54,594 nt of DNA, from the NCBI GenBank assembly GCA_025062275.1, contig JANXAP010000025.1, positions 1 through 54,594 on the forward strand. The letters are read 5' to 3'. The position numbers and the translations under genes were made by a program. Of the stretch, positions 22,567 to 31,977 are shown piece by piece. The stretch's first letter is position 1; every line of letters starts with the position of its first letter. The notes below the pieces were generated by a model. The model searched no databases. It was not told the origin of the DNA and saw nothing but the letters and a program-made list of their open reading frames with translations. The stretch comes from Dehalococcoidia bacterium (lineage in GTDB: Bacteria; Chloroflexota; Dehalococcoidia; SM23-28-2; HRBIN24).

Positions 22567-24904
22567 GCCGGGACGGGACGCCAGCCGGAAAGAAGACGAC
22601 CTCGTCCACTGAGCCGCACCAGGGACAGCGCGCCCACACGTCCTCCGTGCGATGGACGGGGGCCGGCGGCACCCGGTCGCGCAGGTAGCGTCCCCAGTTC
22701 TCCCAGGTGTGCGGGCTGCCAAGGCTGCGCAAGAAGTCCCGGATACCCTCGCCCAACGTGGGACGAGCGATGTCCCGGTAGACTTCCGGGAACCACCAGC
22801 GTAGCGGATAACGGTAAGGAGGCTCGTAGGCGTCCAGGTAGGGCTGCATATAGGCCGCGCTCTCGTAGGCCAGCACCACCACCGACCCCGATGGTGGCTG
22901 GAAGCCAGGACCCGGGGTGACGAAGCGCAGCTGCCGGTAGTCGCGCAGGTACCACTGCCATGGCCAGGCATAGGTGGTGTCGACCGCCAGAGGCAGGTCG
23001 CGCCCCACGCCCGACTCCTCGGCGAGCCGCTGGATGCGCTCCGCCACGTCCGGCACCGCCGGCGATGTCTGGGTGTAGACCAGCAGCTCCCGCGGCACGT
23101 CGCCGTGCTGGAAGGAGGCAGTGATGCCCGTCTTCACGCCGAACATGAGCAGGGGCGCCAGCAGCGCCAGCGCGAGGGCGGCGGGGGAACGCGCTGCCGC
23201 CAGTGGCAGCAGGCCGGCAGCCCCGGCAGCAGCCATGATGGCCCCCTTCGTCTCGGCACCCCAGGGGCCGTAGACGGCAAGGCCCGCCCCGATGGTCATG
23301 GCCGCAGCTCCCCACAGCAGCCACCCACGAACGTGGCCCCGCCAGGCACGTTCCAGCAGGCGGCCCAGCGCATAGGCGGCCAGCAGGCAGAGGGGCAGGG
23401 CCAGGTGCGTGGTGAGCCAGGGCATCTTCTCACCCATCAGCGAATAAGCGAAGAGGGCGCCCGCCAGCCAGAAGCAGAGGAAGCGTTCGAACTGATCGCC
23501 GCGCACGCCGACATACACCGCCAGACCAGCTATGGGTACCAGAAAGGCCAGGCGGTCGTGCCCCAGGGAGGGATCGTAACCTTTGGCTCCGAAGAAGGCC
23601 AGCAGGGAGAAGCAGGCGATGGCCGTCAGCAGCCAGGACGCGATGCCACCCCGCAGACAGTAATAGAGCAGGGCCAGACCCCCTGCCAGCAAGGGCAGGT
23701 ATTCATAGGCCGGCAGCACCACCAGGTAGTAGTAGTCGGGCTGGTCGCCACGTCGGAATTCGTGCTGGGCTATCCAATAGTCCAGCGAGCCCCAGATGCC
23801 CGAGGCGAAGCCATCGCTGTTGGTGAAGAAGGTCGTGTACAGCAGGACGTAGGGCACGTAGAAGGCGGCAGCCGCCAGCATCCAGCGCCGCCGGTCCCAC
23901 GCCAGTCCCACCACTGACGTGGCGACCAGCAGGACCGTCACCGTGACCGTCGCGATGACGTGCTCCAGCAACACTCCGCGAAACCACAGGAACCGCTCCC
24001 AGACCACCCTGGACATCTGGTCCTCGCCCAGGCCCAGGGCTGCCAGCGGCATCTGGATGCCCGGGGCGAACTGGGGGGCCGACAGCGTGCCCAGCACCAG
24101 CATCAGGTCGGCAGCACGGTGCCAGTCTGTGAGTCCCCACCGTTCCCGCAACCGGCGGGCGAAGGGCCACAGGGCCACTACCGCCCAGGCAAGGGAGACG
24201 AAGAAGACGAGCACCACAGCCGAGCCGAGGCGACCGAGCCGGCGGCGCTCTGTCACCTGGCCCCAGAAGTGTTGGGCCAGCCACAGCTCCAGGAACAGCA
24301 GGAAGATGGCGAGGTGGATGTAGGTGGTCTCCATGGTGGCGAAGCCCAGCCCCAGCAGCAGCGCCGCCAGCGTCAGGTAGACGGGGCTGCCGGCGTCCAG
24401 ATAACGCCACATGCAGGCCACCAGCGCCAGGGTCAGAAAGGCGATGAGCATATCGTCACGGTTGAAGCGACTGAAGTAGACCAGCACCGGCGAAAGGGCG
24501 ATGAGGACTCCGGCCACCAGCGCCCCCGCCGACCCCAGACGGTGGCGGAGCGCCAGGGGGAGCAGCACCAGCCCCGAGCCAGCCAGGGCCGTGGGCAGCC
24601 GGGCGGTGTAGTCGCTGGCACCGAACAGCAGGTAGGAAAGGGCGGTCAGGAAAAACTTCAACGGCCCGTGCATCATCGGCAGGTGCTCGTAGGTGCCATC
24701 GCGGTAGAGCAGGTAGGAGAAGAAGGCGTGGAGGGTCTCGTCGTGGTGAAGGGCGCGGGAGCCCAGGTCCCACAGCCGCAGGCCCATGGCCACCGCCAGC
24801 ACAACAGTCCAGGCCGCCGCCTCGGGCGTCACGCGCAGCCGCTGTGACAGCGTCCGCTCCAGGTCGAAGGACACGGTGGGGGCGTAGGCCGTCTCCTCCC
24901 TCAT
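22559..24904 (-). CDS. Large membrane glycosyltransferase-like protein (TIGR03663/Agl23 family)
   Basis: A 781-residue protein with more than ten hydrophobic helices and a soluble C-terminal domain. The first external loop has the GT-C type motif ALHHDETLHAFFSY, with the acidic residues expected to bind a lipid-linked sugar donor. Overall layout fits the TIGR03663 family, often called flippase activity-associated protein Agl23. The extreme C-terminus has a CPWCGS pair that may bind zinc. It overlaps the upstream gene by 4 bp, and both probably act in envelope glycosylation. The exact reaction is unknown. Confidence 0.82.
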   Translation of the reverse strand: MREETAYAPTVSFDLERTLSQRLRVTPEAAAWTVVLAVAMGLRLWDLGSRALHHDETLHAFFSYLLYRDGTYEHLPMMHGPLKFFLTALSYLLFGASDYTARLPTALAGSGLVLLPLALRHRLGSAGALVAGVLIALSPVLVYFSRFNRDDMLIAFLTLALVACMWRYLDAGSPVYLTLAALLLGLGFATMETTYIHLAIFLLFLELWLAQHFWGQVTERRRLGRLGSAVVLVFFVSLAWAVVALWPFARRLRERWGLTDWHRAADLMLVLGTLSAPQFAPGIQMPLAALGLGEDQMSRVVWERFLWFRGVLLEHVIATVTVTVLLVATSVVGLAWDRRRWMLAAAAFYVPYVLLYTTFFTNSDGFASGIWGSLDYWIAQHEFRRGDQPDYYYLVVLPAYEYLPLLAGGLALLYYCLRGGIASWLLTAIACFSLLAFFGAKGYDPSLGHDRLAFLVPIAGLAVYVGVRGDQFERFLCFWLAGALFAYSLMGEKMPWLTTHLALPLCLLAAYALGRLLERAWRGHVRGWLLWGAAAMTIGAGLAVYGPWGAETKGAIMAAAGAAGLLPLAAARSPAALALALLAPLLMFGVKTGITASFQHGDVPRELLVYTQTSPAVPDVAERIQRLAEESGVGRDLPLAVDTTYAWPWQWYLRDYRQLRFVTPGPGFQPPSGSVVVLAYESAAYMQPYLDAYEPPYRYPLRWWFPEVYRDIARPTLGEGIRDFLRSLGSPHTWENWGRYLRDRVPPAPVHRTEDVWARCPWCGSVDEVVFFPAGVPSRPR

Positions 24905-26646
24905 TCCGTCCTCACCATGGTCTGCACCCTGAACTCCAGAACGCTGCCGTACGGCTCTCGCAGTATGAGCCAGCGCCAGAAGCGGCGTCCGTCGTCCCGG
25001 TGCCAGCGCCAGTCCCGGGCCACCGTCAGGGGGCTACCGCTGGGCGAGAAGCCGCGAGGGGCCGCCGAAGCCGCCTCGGTCAGGTATACGGCGGAGCGCT
25101 GGGGCGGATCTCCCGCCACCAGGGGCAGATGCCTGAGATGCCAGCCGAGCACCTCAGCCACGCCCAGCGACACGGCAAGAGGCGCCGCCGGCGCTGGCAG
25201 CTGGGGCAGGAGCCTCTCTATCTGCTCCCGTCCCACCGTAAAGCGAGCCCCCAGCAACGGCTCGGCCCCCTGGTGGAAGCCCACCGCCCAGATGGTGTGG
25301 GGCCAGAAGCCCAGGGCCAGCGGCGCCAGGGCCAGGGCCGCCGCCGCTGCCGTGGCCATGCCCCACCACCGCCACGAGAGCCACAGCCCCCACATGAGGG
25401 ACACCGCCGCCAGCCAAGCACCCCACGCTTCCGCCGCCGATACCTGGCCGAAGGGCCTCGCCCACAGCGTCCACAGCAGGCCCAGGGATCCCAGGCAGGC
25501 CACCACCAGCACGGCCGCCGGCCACGACCGCCCCACCTCGCTCCAGGGGAGGGCGCTGAGCCCCCAGGCCAGGGCCGCCGCCCCCAGGAGCGCCAGGGGG
25601 AGCGCCACCGCCAGCAGGGCACCCTCGTGGGCATGGCCGCTGGCCAGGGCCACCAGCAGCCCAGGGGCCAGCCAGCACAGGGACAGGAGCTCCCAGGGGG
25701 CGAGGCTGTCCACGCTTCTCGCCGCCCAGGCGCGTCGCAGTAGCAGGGCCGCGCCACCCAGGCCCAGAAAGGTCAGGGGCCAGTCGTAAGCGAGCAGGGA
25801 CAGCACCGTCAGCAGGGGCGCACGGTCGCCGGGGAGGGCGAAGAGGTCAGACCACAGGCGCGGGCCGGCCAGGGCGCTGGAGGGGCCGTCGCCCCAGTGA
25901 AGGACGCTCACGACCAGGCCCATGGCGAGGCCGAGGGCCATCGCCACCGGCCAGCGCCTCAGGGATGCCCTCACAGGGGGCCAGCGCGGGTCCTCGGCCC
26001 AGGCAGCCACCGCCAGGAAGAGGGCACAGCCCAGCAGCCCCGTCAGGCCTACGGCGTCGCTACCGAGGCAGAGGGCAGCCAGAAGGGCCGCGGCCCACAG
26101 GGTCAGAGGTCGCGGCCGCTGCCAGTGCGCCAGCAGGGCCGCTGCCAGCAAGGCCGCCAGCAGGCCGCCCAGAGAGCCGGGCAGGACAGTGCGAGAGGCG
26201 GCTACCGCCAGAGGCGAGAACGCTGCCAGGAGTGTGGCCAGCAGGGCCACCGCGCGCCCGCCACCTCGGGCCACCAGGTAGACGGTTGGCACCAGCGCCG
26301 CCCCGGCCAGTGCCGACACCAGCCTCGCCCAGGCGTCCCCGTCGGCGCCGAGCCGGAACAAAAAGGAGGTGAGGACGGAGGTAGCGTCCCCGGCCCACTG
26401 GGGTGGGTGGGCACCCTGGGCCACCACCCAGGCAGCGAATGCCTGTCCTGCCTCCCGCACCGTCAGGCCGGTGGCCCCCAAAGCGGCCAGTCGTAGAGCA
26501 GCCCCCCCAGCCACCAGGCCAGCGAGCAGGAGGGTGCCCAGCTCCAGTTGCAGGGCAGGGGCCACGGTGATGGGCGGGGTCGATGGGAGCTGGGCCCTGG
26601 CCTCGGGGCGCTCAGGCCGCCGGGGCAGGGGGTGCGGGGGTCTCAC
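24901..26646 (-). CDS. Membrane protein, GT39-like (PMT-type) glycosyltransferase relative
   Basis: A 581-residue, very Ala/Leu-rich protein with about twelve predicted membrane helices and a C-terminal soluble tail of about 120 residues. The first loop has GLTVREAGQAFAAWVV, which sits where GT-C enzymes carry their acidic catalytic motif; the only acidic residue there is Glu, so activity is uncertain. It overlaps ftsY at one end and the Agl23-type gene at the other, by 4 bp each. It may be a partner of the Agl23-type protein. Confidence 0.7.
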   Translation of the reverse strand: MRPPHPLPRRPERPEARAQLPSTPPITVAPALQLELGTLLLAGLVAGGAALRLAALGATGLTVREAGQAFAAWVVAQGAHPPQWAGDATSVLTSFLFRLGADGDAWARLVSALAGAALVPTVYLVARGGGRAVALLATLLAAFSPLAVAASRTVLPGSLGGLLAALLAAALLAHWQRPRPLTLWAAALLAALCLGSDAVGLTGLLGCALFLAVAAWAEDPRWPPVRASLRRWPVAMALGLAMGLVVSVLHWGDGPSSALAGPRLWSDLFALPGDRAPLLTVLSLLAYDWPLTFLGLGGAALLLRRAWAARSVDSLAPWELLSLCWLAPGLLVALASGHAHEGALLAVALPLALLGAAALAWGLSALPWSEVGRSWPAAVLVVACLGSLGLLWTLWARPFGQVSAAEAWGAWLAAVSLMWGLWLSWRWWGMATAAAAALALAPLALGFWPHTIWAVGFHQGAEPLLGARFTVGREQIERLLPQLPAPAAPLAVSLGVAEVLGWHLRHLPLVAGDPPQRSAVYLTEAASAAPRGFSPSGSPLTVARDWRWHRDDGRRFWRWLILREPYGSVLEFRVQTMVRTE

Positions 26647-27581
26647 GTCGCCAGCAGGGCTTCCACGAACTCCCGCGGGTCGAAGGGGGCCAGGTCATCG
26701 GGGCCTTCGCCGGTGCCCACGAACAGCACCGGCAGCCCCAGCTCGTGAGCTATGGGGAACACCACCCCCCCTTTCGCACTGCCGTCCAGCTTGGCCAGCA
26801 CCACGCCGGTCACGCCCACTGCCTCGCTGAAGTAGCGGGCCTGCTGCAGGGCATTCTGGCCAGTGGTGGCATCCAGCACCAGCAGCACCTCGTGGGGCGC
26901 CGAGGGGATGCGCCGCTGGACGACTCGGCGGACCTTGCGCAGCTCCTCCATCAGATTGCTCTTGGTATGAAGGCGACCGGCCGTGTCTATGATGACCACG
27001 TCGACGCCGCGGGCCTCGGCGGCGGCGACGGCATCGAAGGCCACGGCCCCCGGGTCGGCCCCCTGTTGGTGGGCCACCACCTCGGCCCCCGCCCTCTCGG
27101 CCCACTGACGGAGCTGGTCGATGGCCGCAGCGCGGAAGGTGTCGGCCGCACCCAGTAGCACCTTCAGCCCCTGGGCACGGAAGGCGTGGGCCAGCTTGCC
27201 GATGGAGGTGGTCTTGCCCGAGCCGTTGACCCCCACCACCAGGATCACCGCCGGCCTCGGCCAGGGGCCTTCGCGGCCCCAGAGCTGCCCCCTGGGACCG
27301 CCCACGTCCAGGACCGCTATCAGCTCTTCCTTGAGGGCCTCGAGGGCCAGCTCGGGGTCGGAGATGCCCTGCGCCCTCACCCGCTCCCGCAGGCGCCGCA
27401 GGACAGCCTCGGTGGTGGCGACCCCCACGTCGGCGGCCAGGAGCGTCTCCTCCAACTCTTCCCAGACCGACTCGTCCAGCCCTCGCTGGAAGATGCCTCC
27501 CAGACGCGAGAACCAGGTGCGGCGGGTCTGCTCCAGCGCCCGACCGGTCTGGGGTGCGCGACGACCGAAGAGCCTCAACAC
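26643..27581 (-). CDS. ftsY: Signal recognition particle receptor FtsY
   Basis: A 312-residue SRP GTPase with the NG domains only; the long acidic N-terminal domain of enterobacterial FtsY is absent, as is common in other phyla. Motifs: GVNGSGKTTSIGKLAHAF (G1), DTFRAAAIDQL, DTAGRLHTKSNLMEELRK (G3) and AKLDGSAKGG (G4 and closing loop). GTG 27581 is preceded by GGAGG. It docks ribosome-SRP complexes at the membrane; the SRP RNA is encoded at 41211-41489. It follows smc by 42 bp. Confidence 0.96.
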   Translation of the reverse strand: MLRLFGRRAPQTGRALEQTRRTWFSRLGGIFQRGLDESVWEELEETLLAADVGVATTEAVLRRLRERVRAQGISDPELALEALKEELIAVLDVGGPRGQLWGREGPWPRPAVILVVGVNGSGKTTSIGKLAHAFRAQGLKVLLGAADTFRAAAIDQLRQWAERAGAEVVAHQQGADPGAVAFDAVAAAEARGVDVVIIDTAGRLHTKSNLMEELRKVRRVVQRRIPSAPHEVLLVLDATTGQNALQQARYFSEAVGVTGVVLAKLDGSAKGGVVFPIAHELGLPVLFVGTGEGPDDLAPFDPREFVEALLAT

Positions 27582-27623
27582 GGGGCCTCCAGAGGAAGGA
27601 TAGCAGCGGCCTCGGGCGGGACG

Positions 27624-30600
27624 CTAGCCCACCGCTACGTCGCTCAGACGCAGGGAGATGACCCTCGAGGCCCCGTCGGGGCCCATGGAGATGCCGTAAA
27701 CGGCGTCGGCGGCCTCGATGGTCTTGCGATTGTGGGTGACGACGATGAACTGGATGTGACGGGACAGCTCGCGCAGGCCGTCGGCGAAGCGGCCTACATT
27801 GGCCTCGTCCAGCATGGCATCGGCCTCGTCCAGGACGCAGAAGGGGAAGGGATTGGTCTCCAGCAGGGCGAAGAGGAAGGCCAGGGCTGTCAGCGCCCTC
27901 TCACCTCCGGAGAGCTGGTTGAGGGTGCGCACGCGCTTGCCCGGGGGCCTTGCCGTCATCTCCACCCCCGGCTCGGGGCCGTCGGTCAGGCGCAGGCGTG
28001 CCTCGCCCCCGGGAAAGAAGGAGGCGAAGTAGCGGGAGAAGCCCCGAGCCACCGCGTCGAAGGTCTCCTGAAAGCGTCGCTCCAGGAAGCGGTCCATCTC
28101 CTCCATGGCGCGGCCCACGGCCGCTTCCGCCGCCTCCAGGTCAGCCAGCTGGGCCACCAGACCGTCGTGTCGCTCCCTGAGCTGGCGGTATTCGCCCTCG
28201 GCCTCGCTGTTGACGGATCCGAGGCGACGGAGCTGGGCCCGCAGCCGTTCGATGTGGGCCTCCAGGCCCTCCGGCACCCCTTCCGGGGGAGGCGGAGGCA
28301 AGGCTTCAGGGTCGTAGCCGTCGGCGCGGGCCTTCTGGGCCAGCGATTCCACCTCCGAGCGCCAGTGGCGCAGGTCGGCCTCGGCCTGGGCCAGGTCGCG
28401 CTCGGCAGCTATGAGCCTTTCCTGCACCTGCAGCAGACGCTGCCGGGCCTCGTGCTCGCGGGCCTCCGCCCGAGCGATAGCGTCCTCCGACGGCCCTTCG
28501 TCGGGCAGCGCCTGAAGCTGGCGGCGGGCCTGCTCCAGGCGCTGCTGGCAGTCGGCCAGGGCAGTCGATACTTCCCGCTCCTCCTGCTGCAGCTTGGCCA
28601 ACTGGCCCTCCTTGGCCCTGATGCGCTCCTCCAGGCGCAACCGGGCCTGCCAGCGGCGCCTGGCCTCTTCCTCCAGCGCCCGCATCTGCCCCTGCAGGGA
28701 GGCGAGGCGGGCGCTGAGGTCTCCCACGGCCTCGCCGGCCTCCCGCCGACGCTGAGCGGCCGCCTCCAGGGACGGCTGCAGGCGGGCAGCGATGGCCTCT
28801 GCCTCCTGGGCCTCCCCTTGCAGGGCAGCAGCCCGCTCCATGAGGGACTGGGCCTCCTGCAACGAGGCAGCCTCTTGCTCCCGCAGACGCGCCAGGGAAG
28901 CCATGATGCCCCGCATCTCGCCCTTGAGCTGGGCCAGCCTGGCCCTCTGCTGGGCAGCGGCATCCTGCAGGCGGCGACGCTCCCCCTCCAGCGATGCCCC
29001 CTGTCTGCGCAGGGCAGCGAGGGCCTCGGAGCGTTCCTGGAGGCTCGAGCGGAGGCGGGCCAGCTCCCTCTCGCCCACGTCCAGCAGGGCGTTGAGCCGC
29101 TGCACCTCCTTCACGACGTCCTCGCTGTCCCACTCCAGGCGCAGGGTGAACTGACGGGTGTGCTGCCCCTGACCGGCGCCGATGGCCCCCCAGGGATGGA
29201 AGACCAGGCCGTCCAGGGTGACGACGGTGCCCAGCTCCCGACGGGCCATGCGCTGGGCCGTCTCCACGTCCTCCACGATGATGACCCGCCCTAGCAGGGC
29301 GTCCACCAGCCGCCGATAGCGGGGATCGCACTTCACCAGCTGGGCGGCCACGCCCACCACCCCCCGCTCTCGCGTCAGGCTGAGGGAATGGACGGGGCGG
29401 AGGCCGTCCATCGGGACCAGATAGGTGCGCTCGCCGCTGGAATCGGCTATGCGTCGAGCGGCAGCGATGGCCTCGTCGCTACGGGCCACCACCAGCGCCC
29501 GCAGCCACTCGCCCAGGGCCGCCTCGATGGCCCTCTCGAGGCCCTTGGGGACCTTGAGGACGCGGTAGAGGACCGTCTCGAGCCCGGGGACAGCCCCTCC
29601 CTCCTCCTCCGGCAGGGGCGGACGGAGCTGTCGCTCCAGGTCCTGGACGAACTGGAGGCGAGAGCGCATCTCCTCCAGTTGAGCGCGGCGCAGGGCCTGG
29701 TTGGACTCCACTTGCTGGATCTGGGCCGATATCTGCCGCGCCTCGCGCTCCAGGCGCTCCATCTCCTGGGACAGCTCCTGGCCCTGGCGCAGAATGGCCT
29801 CCTCCTGGCGACCCAGCTCTCGCAGGGCGTGCACTACCTGCGCCATGCGTCTGACCAGGGCGCGCCGCTGCTCCTGCAGCGACTGCAGGTGGCGGTTGCC
29901 ATCGCCGGTAGCGGACCGGAGGCGCTGGGCACGCCTCTCTGCCTCCTGGGCCGAGGCCCTGAGGGCCTCGGCCCGCTGGCGTGAGGATCTCGCCGCTTCG
30001 GACAGCTCCCGCCACTCCTCTTCGGCCCGACGGAGCCCCTCCCGGGCCTTGGCCAGCTCCTGCTCCAGAGAGGCCATGAATTCCCGTAGCGACTCGTGGC
30101 GCCCCTCTTCGTCATCGGTGGGCGGCAAGGACGCCATCTCCTCCCGCAGCGACCTGAGCTCCTCCTCCAGGTCGCGACGGCGGGCGCCGAGCATGGCCAG
30201 TCGCTGCTGGGTCAGGGCCGCCTCCTGCTCCAGGCGCTGGACGGCCTCGCGACGACGAGCGCGCTCCTCGGCTGCCGCCTGGGCGCGAGCGCGCAGCGCC
30301 TTGACCTCCTCGGCGGCCTGCGACAGCTCCCGAGCACATCGCGAGGACTCGTCGCACAGGGTCGCCTCCTCCTGCCGCGCCCGGGAGAGGCGTGCCGTCG
30401 CCTCCTCCAGGGCCGACCGGGACCGGTGCCAGGCATCGGCATACCAGACAGCGAGGGCCTGTGCCAGCTCGGTCGAGAGCCGGCGCTGCTCCTGAGCGCG
30501 TCGGGCCTGACGCTCCAGCTGAGCCAGTCGCGGCCCGATTTCCCCCAGCAGCAGGCGCACCTTGTCCATGCCCTCTCGCGCTCGCGCCAGCCGGGAACAG

Positions 30601-31127
30601 GCCTCCTCCAGCCGCAGGCGGTAGCGCTGGACGTCCGAGGCCTCCTCGATGAGCTGGCGTCGGTCTTCGGGCCGCATCTGGAGGAAGCTTTCCACCAGCC
30701 CCTGGCCGATGAAGGCATAGGAGGCGCCGGTGGACCCTGTCAGGTGCACCAGCAGCTCCTGCACATCGCGGTGGCGGGCACGACGACCGTTCACCAGATA
30801 GTCGCTCTCGCCCCAGCGGTAGGCGCGGCGCGAGATGGACAGCTGTCCCCGTCCGTCGCGGCCGTCCAGCCCGTCCAGGACGATGGTCACCTCCGCCTTT
30901 TCTGCCGGGGGACGGGAACGGGAGCCGACGAAGATGACCTCTTCCAGCTTGCGGGCGCGCAGGACGCGGCTGGAGGACTCGCCCAGCACCCAGCGCAGGG
31001 CCTCGACGATGTTGGACTTGCCCGAACCGTTGGGGCCGACGACAGCGGTGATGCCGGGGCCTAACTCGAAGATGGTCCGGGAAGCGAAGCTCTTGAAGCC
31101 GGAGATCTCGAGGCGGCGCAGGAACAT
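27624..31127 (-). CDS. smc: Chromosome segregation protein SMC
   Basis: A 1167-residue SMC ATPase. N-terminal Walker A GPNGSGKSN at about residue 32; first coiled coil to about 500; hinge at about 510-640 (from GLETVLYRVLKVPKGLERAI); second coiled coil; and the C-terminal head with signature LSGGERALTALAFLFALL and Walker B FCVLDEADAMLDEAN. It forms the condensin core that compacts and segregates chromosomes with ScpAB, which are not in the window. It starts 3 bp after rnc, in the order rnc-smc-ftsY. Confidence 0.97.
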   Translation of the reverse strand: MFLRRLEISGFKSFASRTIFELGPGITAVVGPNGSGKSNIVEALRWVLGESSSRVLRARKLEEVIFVGSRSRPPAEKAEVTIVLDGLDGRDGRGQLSISRRAYRWGESDYLVNGRRARHRDVQELLVHLTGSTGASYAFIGQGLVESFLQMRPEDRRQLIEEASDVQRYRLRLEEACSRLARAREGMDKVRLLLGEIGPRLAQLERQARRAQEQRRLSTELAQALAVWYADAWHRSRSALEEATARLSRARQEEATLCDESSRCARELSQAAEEVKALRARAQAAAEERARRREAVQRLEQEAALTQQRLAMLGARRRDLEEELRSLREEMASLPPTDDEEGRHESLREFMASLEQELAKAREGLRRAEEEWRELSEAARSSRQRAEALRASAQEAERRAQRLRSATGDGNRHLQSLQEQRRALVRRMAQVVHALRELGRQEEAILRQGQELSQEMERLEREARQISAQIQQVESNQALRRAQLEEMRSRLQFVQDLERQLRPPLPEEEGGAVPGLETVLYRVLKVPKGLERAIEAALGEWLRALVVARSDEAIAAARRIADSSGERTYLVPMDGLRPVHSLSLTRERGVVGVAAQLVKCDPRYRRLVDALLGRVIIVEDVETAQRMARRELGTVVTLDGLVFHPWGAIGAGQGQHTRQFTLRLEWDSEDVVKEVQRLNALLDVGERELARLRSSLQERSEALAALRRQGASLEGERRRLQDAAAQQRARLAQLKGEMRGIMASLARLREQEAASLQEAQSLMERAAALQGEAQEAEAIAARLQPSLEAAAQRRREAGEAVGDLSARLASLQGQMRALEEEARRRWQARLRLEERIRAKEGQLAKLQQEEREVSTALADCQQRLEQARRQLQALPDEGPSEDAIARAEAREHEARQRLLQVQERLIAAERDLAQAEADLRHWRSEVESLAQKARADGYDPEALPPPPPEGVPEGLEAHIERLRAQLRRLGSVNSEAEGEYRQLRERHDGLVAQLADLEAAEAAVGRAMEEMDRFLERRFQETFDAVARGFSRYFASFFPGGEARLRLTDGPEPGVEMTARPPGKRVRTLNQLSGGERALTALAFLFALLETNPFPFCVLDEADAMLDEANVGRFADGLRELSRHIQFIVVTHNRKTIEAADAVYGISMGPDGASRVISLRLSDVAVG

Positions 31128-31130
31128 GGG

Positions 31131-31829
31131 CTAGCTGGCCCTGGAGAGGGTCTGCAGGGCCTGGCGAGCCGCCTCCAGCTCCGCCTGTTTCTTACTCCGA
31201 CCCTGTCCCCGCCCCAGGACCTGCTCGCCCAAGACTACCTCGACGGTAAAGGTCTTGGCGTGGTCAGGCCCCTCGGCCTCCACCACCCGGTATCGGGGAA
31301 TCTGGTGCCAGCGGGCCTGGACCACCCGCTGCAACTCCGACTTGCTGTCCACCACCGGCTGGCCCGTCGCCAACCGCTCCAGCTCCGGCTCCAGCAGCCT
31401 CAAGACCAGTTGCCGCGCCGCCTCCAGACCGCCATCCAGGTAGACGGCGCCGATGACCGCCTCCAGGGCACCTGCCAGGTTGGAGGGCCGCTTCCGGCCT
31501 CCGGAAAGGTCCTCGCCCTTGCCCAGGAGCAGGTACCGCCCCAGTCCGATGCGCTCGGCCACCGCCGCCAGGGTGTCCCAGCGCACCACGTGGGCCCTCA
31601 TCTGGCTCAGCTCGCCCTCAGTGCTTTCGGGGAAGAGGTGATAGAGATGCTCGGCCACCGCCAGATTGAGCACGGCATCGCCCAGGAACTCCAGGCGCTC
31701 GTTATCGTGCAGGCCCCTGTCTCGGACCTCGTTCAGGTAGGAGCGGTGCACCAGAGCCTGCTGGAGCAGGGAGGGGTCCTTCATCCCCAGCCCCAGCACC
31801 CTGGCCAGCTCCTGCCAGTCCCTCTTCAT
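31131..31829 (-). CDS. rnc: Ribonuclease III
   Basis: A 232-residue RNase III that cleaves double-stranded RNA, including rRNA precursors. The catalytic domain has the family signature NERLEFLGDAVLN and the second metal-binding acidic site (GALEAVIGAVYLDGG). The C-terminal dsRNA-binding domain spans about residues 160-230 and ends in GRSKKQAELEAARQAL. It is the first gene of rnc-smc-ftsY, with a good promoter 84-119 bp upstream. Confidence 0.96.
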   Translation of the reverse strand: MKRDWQELARVLGLGMKDPSLLQQALVHRSYLNEVRDRGLHDNERLEFLGDAVLNLAVAEHLYHLFPESTEGELSQMRAHVVRWDTLAAVAERIGLGRYLLLGKGEDLSGGRKRPSNLAGALEAVIGAVYLDGGLEAARQLVLRLLEPELERLATGQPVVDSKSELQRVVQARWHQIPRYRVVEAEGPDHAKTFTVEVVLGEQVLGRGQGRSKKQAELEAARQALQTLSRAS

Positions 31830-31919
31830 AGGTTGCCAGCCAAACTATATCGCCAAAAACTGCCCTCTGAGGCCCCGAGGAGCCAAGGGAAGCCCAAAAA
31901 TCCAGCTTTGACGGCTGCC

Positions 31920-31948
31920 ATGATAGGCTCCGAGGCGAGGGTTGTCAA
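31920..31948 (-). promoter_or_regulatory. Promoter of the rnc-smc-ftsY operon
   Basis: On the minus strand TTGACA (31948-31943), a 17-bp spacer and TATCAT (31925-31920) form a near-consensus promoter. Transcription would begin near 31913, leaving a leader of about 84 nt before rnc. Confidence 0.7.
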
Positions 31949-31956
31949 GCCCGGGA

Positions 31957-31962
31957 TATAAT
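31957..31962 (+). promoter_or_regulatory. -10 element before the CCA-transferase family gene
   Basis: A perfect TATAAT stands 15 bp before the GTG at 31978. No properly spaced -35 hexamer is seen. The predicted start would leave only about eight bases of leader and no Shine-Dalgarno site. Confidence 0.4.
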
Positions 31963-31977
31963 TTCTCGGGGTGTACG

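Noticed and set aside
27186-29294. 702-codon rightward frame opposite smc
   Set aside because: Leu/Gln/Gly-rich shadow of the SMC coiled-coil codons; no start signal.
31942-31962. TTGTCA and TATAAT as a promoter for the CCA-family gene
   Set aside because: The spacer is only 9 bp. TTGTCA here is part of the complement of the rnc -35 element.
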